The position numbers and the translations under genes were made by a program. From Nematopogon swammerdamellus (taxonomy: Eukaryota > Arthropoda > Insecta > Lepidoptera > Adelidae), in assembly GCA_946902875.1 (NCBI GenBank), contig OX336340.1, positions 13,283,566 through 13,347,565 on the forward strand: a stretch of 64,000 nucleotides of DNA. The letters run 5' to 3'. The notes below the pieces were generated by a model. That model did no database searches. It was given only the letters and a program-made list of their open reading frames with translations, and was not told the origin of the DNA. Below are positions 57,401-64,000 of the stretch, piece by piece. Numbering within the stretch: the first letter of the stretch is position 1; each line of letters begins with the position of its first letter.

Positions 57401-60400
57401 TTCGACTGGAACTTGACCGGTTTTTTTAAATCTATGAGCGGTATTACGCAATATTATTCATCTTCAAATTAATTTAAAATATGTTTGACTAGCTTTTGCC
57501 CGCAATTTCGCTTGCCGTTACTTTTTACTCACAGCTCAGGCCGTCGATGATGTAGCGTTATGTATGATTTATAACCTAAAACGATCTTGAGAAGTCATAG
57601 AATGTAACAGTGAAAACCGTATGTAAATCTATAAAGTTGTCCTCGAGTTATAGGGATATTAAATTATACGTCGTTACACGAGCGCCGCCCCGCCCCGGTC
57701 GCCCGCAGAAGCTTCGCTTTATTTATTAGGATTTATTAAAAGTATACTGAATTATAAAATTAGTAATAAATACGCATGCAAGGTACTTAATTCTGCCTAA
57801 GTTGTACCTATTTTTTTTTTAAGTAGCGGAATGAATAAACCTATTTATACTGAGTATAAATAGGTTTTATATTTTAGCCCTAGCTTCAAAAGTGTCTTCA
57901 AAATTAAAAGGATAACACAAAAGTTATTCAGTTTCACACTGTTTCACGTACCTATACAATCTTGTGAAGTGAAATGAAGGGCCCTCAGATTACGTGCCTC
58001 ACTGCTGACACCCAGTATTCCTAAAAAAACAAATCTAATTTTTAGGGTTCCGTATCCGTCGTACGGGACCCTATTACTAAGCCTACGCCATCTGTCTGTC
58101 TTTCTGTCTGTCTGTCCGTCTGTCCGACGGTTGTATCTCTTGAACCATAATAGGTATAAGAAAAAGTAAAAAAATCACGGGGGTCCCCATACAAGAAACT
58201 AAAAAGTGTATGCGCGCCCTCTACTGAAAACAGTATGAAGCAGCGCTGACCATGACATGGCGATACGGAACCCTCGGTGCGCGAGTTCGACTCGCACTTG
58301 GCTGTTTTTTTTTGTACATGACATGTGTTATGTGCAGTGCATACCTACATAGGTGTGCCCATCACATGTTGGTATGCTCGCGACGACGCGACGCTCACAC
58401 AATATAATCAGAACATTGTCGAATTTACACAGGAAATCAATAAGAGTACGGATTTGGCGAAGCCGACATTCTGATCACGTCATGTTTCGTATCGCGCTTG
58501 TTTTGATGTCCTTTTAGCGGGTTAACGTTGTTTATTTGGAACTTGTTTCGTGATCAACTTGTGAAAGTATATCCTTCTTTCAATCCTGAAATAACAAATT
58601 GTTTACACATTTTTTATACTTGATCAATACGATGCGTAATTAGGATACGATAGTAATCGTAATAAATAAATAAGTAATAAATAATAATAAGTCTCTACGG
58701 GCGCCCGGCCACCTAAAGTGGGGTGTACGTCAATATATGAAATTCTTATAATTTTATTCGCGACCACTTTGTAGATTGTCATACAGTTTCCACTGTTACA
58801 TTCTGTCACTTATCAAGATAGTTGTAGGCTATAAATCATCGGCGGCCCAACAGATTAAAAAGTATCAGAAATTTAAAAGTAAAAAGTATAAAAAAAAAAG
58901 TATTAGAAAGTGGAATGTAGTTGCGGCGGCCTGTGCTTTGAGTAAAAAGGTAAAACCCTAAATACGCAAAACAAAGCCGCGGGTAAAACCTAGTACGGTA
59001 AAAAAAAGTGAAAATGAAAAGTGAAAAAAAAAAGTAAATAAAATTTTCGACTTACGAAAACCTGTAAAAGTTTGGCAGCTCATTGGTTTCAAAGTCGTAA
59101 CGTAACACTTGCGCGTTTCGGTGATCTGTGCCCACTGCCGGAGCCGCGGACGCCGTAGCTACTGCCACCAGGACCGACGCAATCAACTGCAACATTGTGT
59201 CCAGACCAGATTCAGATTCAGATATTTATTTCGCCATAAATAGCACACAACATTAACAATATTTCATTGAGACATAATATGATAATCTGTATGGTTCGTC
59301 ATAATTTTTTTGTCATGTCCCGTTCAGCAATGCAATGTATATAAGGAAGAACCAGGTATGAAACCTTATAGAACTTTTTTATATACATATACAACAGTAA
59401 AAAACATAGATAGTAAAATACAAAGAACATAGGGTTCAGTCAAGTCATTAATAAAAGTTGATTTTATACATTCTGACTGATGATTCAAATTGGACCAACG
59501 AGCAGCGCGCGTTTGCCGTCGTCGAGGCGTACTTTTTTACTGGCCGTTACAGCGCCTCATCTCTTTGAGAGGCGACCTTGTTTGGCCGGCCCGCTCCCCC
59601 GATTTGTCTCCTTGTAACTTTTTTTTATGGGGTTATCTGAAATCAATTGTTTACATTGACCGTCCAAGGAGTCTACCACAACTGAAAAACAATGTACGCC
59701 AAGCCATCGCCAACATACCCGTCGATATGCTTAGAAGAGTTGAACGAAACTTCAGAAATCGGGTAACTCAGTGCATCGACAATGAGGGCCGTCATTTGAC
59801 CGATATCATCTTCAAAACTATTTAATAAAAAAATTTAGATGATGTATGTTACAATAAAAATAAATTACAGTGATATCTCTACAACTTTTTTTTTATTGAC
59901 TTTTCAAATCAGCAAGTTTCCGCGCCGCACCCTGTACAAGATGTTCGCGGTACACTGGGCAATGCCCATATCGCTTCTTTTATGAACATCGGCGTGGGTG
60001 ACTGTGCAGAGGAACCTTTGTTGGCGCATTCGAAGCAGCCAAACCCATCACACCTCGTGAAACAACGCAGTAGCATCGGTACGACTGTCATTTTTGCAAA
60101 TATATGTACATTAGGAGTACGCCAGGTGTTCATTATTGCAGTGAGGAAAATCAATTAGGACAGCGTGACATCTTCTTTACCTTTATTTCTACTTAACACA
60201 ACTCTAACACTGAATGACTGAGGGACAACGTAAAGCGTAAACCGATGGGTGTGGAACTAATATACGGGGATGGTGTGGAAGTATGACATTTTGGGAGAGG
60301 GGGCGAGGGGGGAGGAAAGAGGGAGAGAATACATTACGCCGACTCAAATTAGATAAGTATAACCTACAATGTGGAGTGGAGCCACGGGGAAAAAGCTAGT

Positions 60401-61192
60401 GTCATACATACAGGTTAACTACCTCCTTTCCTAAACCACCTTCATAGAATAAAGCAGCAAGAACATCGACTGAATGTATTTCTTGATGATTTCTTTTACC
60501 GGAAGTGTGTATAAAGAATCTTCGTTATGATATTTTCCCGAGAACTTGACATTTGAAGATGTGCTAAACACGTGCTAATAATTAAAATTGTATTTTTGTA
60601 CTTCACATGCCTCCGCTTGGCCTCTCTCAATATTCGCAAATTAAAAGGTAATACGATATTGGAAGAATTGTTAAAACGGTACATGTATGAAACAAGAATT
60701 TCTCGATTTGTCCAACGGAACTCCAAAACGAAAACAACAATTAATATGCATAAAATTCCCATCAATCGTTCAATAAATCCTTGGGTGGGTCTAACTCGTC
60801 TAGCTTCACATTCACGGTTACTTGATTCCACAAATATTACCTCAAAATGGCAAACATCACGTAAATGTCAATCATTGAGCTCTTGAACCACATTTTGGGG
60901 CAATAACTATTATAATTACACATGTTAATATCACTAAACTTATCATTGTTTGAACCCTTCTGTACTGTGTATGATATGTTTGTACGTATTACTTACTCCA
61001 CTTTTATTTATCGACTTAGAGTGACTGACACACGTTTTTGTTATGACCGCGCGTAAGGTTTTTTTTTCAAGATAAAACACAAACTGAAAGTCTCACATTA
61101 GCAACCGCGCGCAATTGAGCCGCCTTGACTTCAACTTGACCAGCGCGGGATCATTTCGAAACTGACAAAATATTTACCATCTTGGTCGCCAT
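54484..61192 (-). CDS. Cuticular protein E, divergent RR family (exons 61192-61178, 59186-59056, 54667-54484)
   Basis: A predicted secreted cuticle protein. Exon 1 is ATG GCG ACC AAG ATG then gtaaat. Exon 2 follows 'acaatgttgcag' and ends GTTTTC before gtaagt. Exon 3 follows 'gatatttcag'. Lengths 15+131+184 join in frame to 109 aa. The signal peptide is MATKM-LIASVLVAVATASA. Residues 50-67 (YDTSNGQSRTEEGQINEL) are a normal RR lead-in. The core from residue 78 is divergent: GSTRWVTNEG, AVYEMTYKAGKRGYRT. Tryptophan replaces the usual aromatic Y, and the G-F-x-P end is GYRT followed by basic IIKKIS. Exon 1 is the least certain part. Intron 2 (4.4 kb) carries a SINE-A and an antisense RTE fragment. 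Confidence 0.82.
54716..54950 (+). mobile_element. RTE LINE, 3' terminal fragment in intron 2 of gene E
   Basis: It encodes the C-terminal part of the RTE protein (NRVLHWRPWTEERSVGKPPA), disrupted by stops, and closely matches 23600-23815. It starts about 50 bases from the exon 3 acceptor of gene E and is antisense to it. Confidence 0.8.
54951..56111. other. Intron 2 of gene E, unassigned part
   Basis: AT-rich with no clear repeat or coding signal. Confidence 0.4.
56112..56525 (-). repeat. SINE family A, near full length
   Basis: The head at the right has A box TGGCCGAGTG (56515-56506 region) and a B box with one change (GGTTCCAATCC). The tail at the left is 'ccggtatgactgac' with a T run. 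Confidence 0.75.
56526..57485. other. Intron 2 of gene E, mixed repeats
   Basis: Helitron-like scrap with 'gcgagcggggccgcgtcaca' ends at about 56680. A 40-codon frame at 57023-57142 starting MAGLFEYDSRIG has no recognised family. Repeat D-like remnants lie at 57240-57425. Confidence 0.35.
57486..57735 (+). mobile_element. Helitron-like non-autonomous element
   Basis: 'actagcttttgcccgcaatt' at the left and 'cgcagaagcttcgctttatt' at the right fit the lepidopteran Helitron-like ends seen at 18541. Confidence 0.45.
58042..58303 (+). repeat. Repeat family D copy
   Basis: 'agggttccgtatccgtcgta' through (GTCT)n at 58092-58122 to 'cgagttcgactcgcacttgg'. Confidence 0.75.
58304..59055. other. Intron 2 of gene E next to exon 2
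   Basis: AT-rich with A-rich runs. Only the exon 2 donor gtaagt (reverse strand) was recognised. Confidence 0.45.
59445..59935 (+). pseudogene. Mariner/Tc1-group transposase, internally deleted
   Basis: Two disjoint pieces of an IS630-Tc1-mariner-type transposase are fused. An N-terminal helix-turn-helix piece (WTNEQRAFAVVEAYFFTGRY, one frame) is followed about 40 bases later by the C-terminal catalytic piece (WPARSPDLSPCNFFLWGYLK, another frame) and CIDNEGRHLTDIIF. The middle with the first catalytic aspartates is gone, so it cannot work. 'gtttccgcgccgcaccctgt' at 59916-59935 looks like its right terminal repeat. It lies in intron 1 of gene E. The left terminal repeat was not found. Confidence 0.7.
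59936..61177. other. Remainder of intron 1 of gene E
   Basis: It holds a purine-rich G/A tract at 60290-60330. No gene was recognised. Confidence 0.4.
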
Positions 61193-61274
61193 GTCTCGTC
61201 TATCGCCGATCGGGATGAGTGCTACTGCTGCCCAAGGTCGAGTTTCCTCCTCCTGCTGCGGATAGGACGCGTGG

Positions 61275-61308
61275 AGTGTGCAATCGGTTTCGTAACATGT
61301 CTTATATA
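61275..61308 (-). promoter_or_regulatory. Core promoter of gene E
   Basis: On the minus strand TATATAAG (61308-61301) precedes 'attgcacactcc' by about 30 bases. The first ATG lies about 85 bases further. A GC-rich block (61320-61400) sits just upstream. Confidence 0.5.
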
Positions 61309-61628
61309 CGTGGAGTGTGTTTGTTGCGGCGGCGCGGAGGCGCGGGGCGGACGGACACGCGAAAAGCGGTGCCGCCTGCCGCCGCCGCCGCTGCGTCGTG
61401 TGTGTTATATTGACAAGCTCACTGCTTTTATTCTACGAGTAAATTCAATCATCGTAGTGCAGTCGAATATAATATGGCAAGTGGAACAGGTTTCGTTCGA
61501 TATAGTAAATCAAATTTTCACACGTCTTCCTTTATTTTATTTTGAGACCAAATGATATAATTGTAATTTAACGGAGTACATATGCATATGCTGTATTATT
61601 TACATACATATATATTATATACCGACGT

Positions 61629-61766
61629 TGTAAAGGAAAAACTGCTTAACCTCCACCTGCTCCAAAAATAAGTTAAATTATGCAGCTTGGATCTCGATCG
61701 AATTTCCCATTAAATTGCTCTCCTGTAACGTTCAGAAAATGACAGTTAAGCAGTTTTTCCTTTACA
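61629..61766. mobile_element. Small MITE with perfect 22-bp terminal inverted repeats
   Basis: TGTAAAGGAAAAACTGCTTA at the left (61629 on) and its exact inverse ending at 61766 bound 138 bp. Similarity continues outward to gacg and TATATA on both sides, suggesting a TA-targeting element. Confidence 0.8.
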
Positions 61767-61887
61767 CCGTCTATATACATATAAATTTACTTTTATTAAT
61801 CGGGTTGATATTTTGTAAACTCATGTAAATTAAGTATGCTTGAGAAATCTTTGAAAAATACTTATACTATACTAGTAAATCACAATG

Positions 61888-64000
61888 TGTAGCAAGGCGG
61901 ACTCGATGGCGGGGTGAAAATAAACGGCGTGATGTTTAGTAACACACTCGTATATATTCCGTAAGTTCCGTAACATGTACTTGTACGTAATGTAAGTAAC
62001 TAAACTGTCCGAAGGGCGACCACCGTGGCGATTCAGGCCTTCGTACTCGTTGTTCTCCAAAATAGGTGCGTCTAGCAATTCCCAGGGACCGACCATGAGA
62101 TGCAGCCCTGGATACTTGCCCTAGCAGCCTAATTATTGGAGACCATCTAACTACGTATGACAAACTATGTAGTACACTGAAACTGTATCTATTATACAAT
62201 GGTTGCTCGCACTCCTTTTTATGTGAGTGGTTGAACTTTTGGTTAGCGCGATGTAGGAATCACGCAGAATGTACTAGCAGCGCCATCTACCGGCGCGCGG
62301 TGGCATGCGCGTGTGGCGGCTGCACGCATCAATGTTACAGACTCCCCCTCTGGAACCGAAGACGACCCGGCGAGGTGACAGCAAAAAGGAACAGTGATGC
62401 GGCTAGATCTTCTTGGGTTAGTGACCTGCAGTTGTTGAAGCAGCTGTTGGTTGTGCCATCGTTTCTTTCCTAGGTCCTCCCCTCTTGCGCAGAGGCCGAA
62501 CAGGTTCAAATGGGATGTCAGCATTCCACAGGATGTTCATTCTCGCCCTCCCCCTGGACCAAAACAGTCCCGAGGGCGTAGCTGCTAGCGTCAGTCTTGA
62601 TTACATAGGGTTTGGCTTCGTCCGCCTGTTGGAGGACAGGAGCGGACGTAAGGCATCGCTTCAGTTCGTTGAATGCTATATCTTGTTCTTGGGTCCATAG
62701 CCATTTCGCTATCTTCTTCGTTAGACGCGTTAGAGGTTCAACGACCTTGGAAAAGTTTTCTATGAATTTCCGATACCATGAGCATGTTTGTAGAAAAGAC
62801 ACCAAGTGTTTCAAATTCTTCGGAGGCGAGAGCTCCGAAATTGCTGCCACCTTCTCTGGGTCAGTCTGTAGACCTGCCGGTGTTATGATGTGACCCAGGT
62901 ATTTAACCCTGGAGCAGCAGAAACCACATTTGTCGAGATTTACTGTAACGTTCCAGTCTTGTAAGGTTTTCAGGACTCGTTGTAGATCAACCAAATGTTC
63001 TTCGAACGTAGCTGAGAACAGAATAAGATCGTCCAGGTACGCCAGTAGCTTAACATCGACTATCTGGCTCCTGATGCGATCTATCATTCGCTGAAACGTG
63101 GCCGGTGCGTTACGCAACCCAAACGGCATTCGTACGAACTTGAATAAGCCAAAAGGAGTGATAAAAGCAGTTTTCTCCTGGTGTTGTTCGTGCACTTTCA
63201 CTTGCCAGTAACCTGCACGTAAGTCAAGGGTAGTCATGAAAGGCGTTGGTTTTGCTTCATGTAATAGATCATCAATTCTTGGGATTGGATATGAGTCGGG
63301 CTTGGTAACAGAATTAAGCCTTCGGTAGTCTACGCAGACTCTCACAGTACCGTCCTTCTTAGGTACCATAACCACTGGAGCTGACCAAGGAGAAGTGCAT
63401 GGCACGACCACACCATCTATTAACTTTTTGCTCAGTTCCTTCTGTAAGGTTTCCTTCTTGGGTGGAGACAGGCGGTAGGGTGGCACAGAGATTGGAGCAT
63501 GATCTACTGTGTCGATGCAGTTCTCTGTGTGCAGTACTGGTAGGTCCTTAGTCTTGAATGCATGGGCATTGCTGTTTAGAACTTCTAGTAGCTTCTTGTT
63601 TTCGTTCACATTCAGGGTGCTGACAGTGATGTCGATGGCACTAATATCTCGTCTTGCTTCTCTTCTTTCCCGGGTTTCGCCGACGTCGTTGTCACACGTC
63701 CGTACTTCGTGGTGACGAACTTCGATGAGGTTCCGGGCCGCACGTTGGTCGCCAGATTGTAGCAAGGCGGACTCGATGGCGGGGTGAAAATAAACGGCGT
63801 GATGTTTAGTAACACACTCGTATATATTCCGTAAGTTCCGTAACATGTACTTGTACGTAATGTAAGTAACTAAACTGTCCGAAGGGCGACCACCGTGGCG
63901 ATTCAGGCCTTCGTACTCGTTGTTCTCCAAAATAGGTGCGTCTAGCAATTCCCAGGGACCGACCATGAGATGCAGCCCTGGATACTTGCCCTAGCAGCCT
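61888..64000 (-). mobile_element. Ty3/Gypsy-type LTR retrotransposon, internally deleted
   Basis: The left LTR is 61888-62339 (452 bp; minus strand TGTAAC...GCTACA). The right LTR starts at 63758 and runs off the window; its visible 243 bp equal the left one. On the minus strand a primer-binding-like TGGCGACCAACGTG follows the right LTR after 3 bases. A purine tract (agagggggagtc) directly precedes the left LTR. Only 1418 bp lie between the LTRs. Gag, protease and integrase are absent. Confidence 0.85.
62518..63757 (-). pseudogene. Gypsy pol remnant: reverse transcriptase and partial RNase H
   Basis: An open frame continues from the right LTR into a protease-RT linker, then a complete-looking RT with VPKKDGTVRVCVDYRRLN, MPFGLRNAPATFQRMID and the catalytic YLDD box. 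The start of RNase H (VIKTDASSYALG) follows, then a stop a few codons later. Gag and protease should precede this and integrase should follow, but both are deleted. A short sequence like the very end of pol (DIPFEPVRPLRKR) lies beyond the stop. It cannot supply all functions itself. Confidence 0.85.

Noticed and set aside
61936..62199. Minus frame within the left LTR
   Set aside because: It is LTR sequence, and the same start recurs in the right LTR; no sign of a separate gene.
1..64000. CRISPR array, operon or phage-like system
   Set aside because: The sequence is eukaryotic with spliced genes; tandem repeats lack spacer-repeat structure and there are no cas-like frames.

Overview
This window is nuclear DNA from an insect, almost certainly a moth or butterfly (Lepidoptera). 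The evidence is AT-rich non-coding sequence, small spliced genes with GC-rich exons, five Rebers-Riddiford (RR) cuticular protein genes, and typical lepidopteran repeats: elements with internal GTCT/CAGA runs, Helitron-like ends carrying 'cccgcggctccgcccgc', and an interspersed family ending in 'cttggccggtttt'. There are no bacterial genes, rRNA genes, CRISPR arrays or convincing functional tRNA genes.

The only host genes I can support are five small secreted cuticular proteins of the RR family, rebuilt here from splice signals: A (+, 8938-9668, 116 aa), B (-, 25330-20371, 106 aa), C (+, 33952-40840, 131 aa), D (-, 48286-46179, 149 aa) and E (-, 61192-54484, 109 aa). All have a tiny first exon (3 to 5 codons) and a phase-0 intron inside the signal peptide. 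B to E share a phase-2 intron just before the Y/F-x-T/S-S-x-G start of the RR region; A lacks it. Each has a TATA-like box about 30 to 35 bp before a plausible start site. B to E are alike enough to be tandem paralogues, so this is part of a cuticular-protein cluster whose products should be secreted into the procuticle to bind chitin.

Most of the remaining sequence is mobile DNA, much of it nested. 0-9 kb: SINEs, a pair of inverted Helitron-like elements and a possible orphan exon. 9.7-20 kb: LINE and SINE fragments and a 70-bp-arm palindrome. 20.6-23.8 kb: an RTE-type LINE with an intact 993-codon ORF inside intron 2 of gene B, antisense to it. 27.3-29.5 kb: a hAT-type element with an exact 8-bp target duplication. 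30.7-33.6 kb: a 2.9-kb element with perfect 20-bp ends and TTAA targets, stopping about 230 bp before the TATA box of gene C. 34-40.6 kb: the enlarged intron 2 of gene C, holding SINEs, an antisense Jockey/CR1-type LINE and a 290-bp MITE. 43.6-46 kb: a minisatellite and a second LINE. 54.5-61.2 kb: gene E, with an RTE 3' fragment about 50 bp from a splice acceptor. 61.9-64.0 kb: a Ty3/Gypsy-type LTR element missing gag, protease and integrase, with identical visible LTR sequence.

The most interesting points are the repeated antisense LINE insertions in the same intron of paralogous genes, two SINE families whose 3' tails match LINE fragments in the same window, and several terminal-repeat elements defined here by their target duplications.
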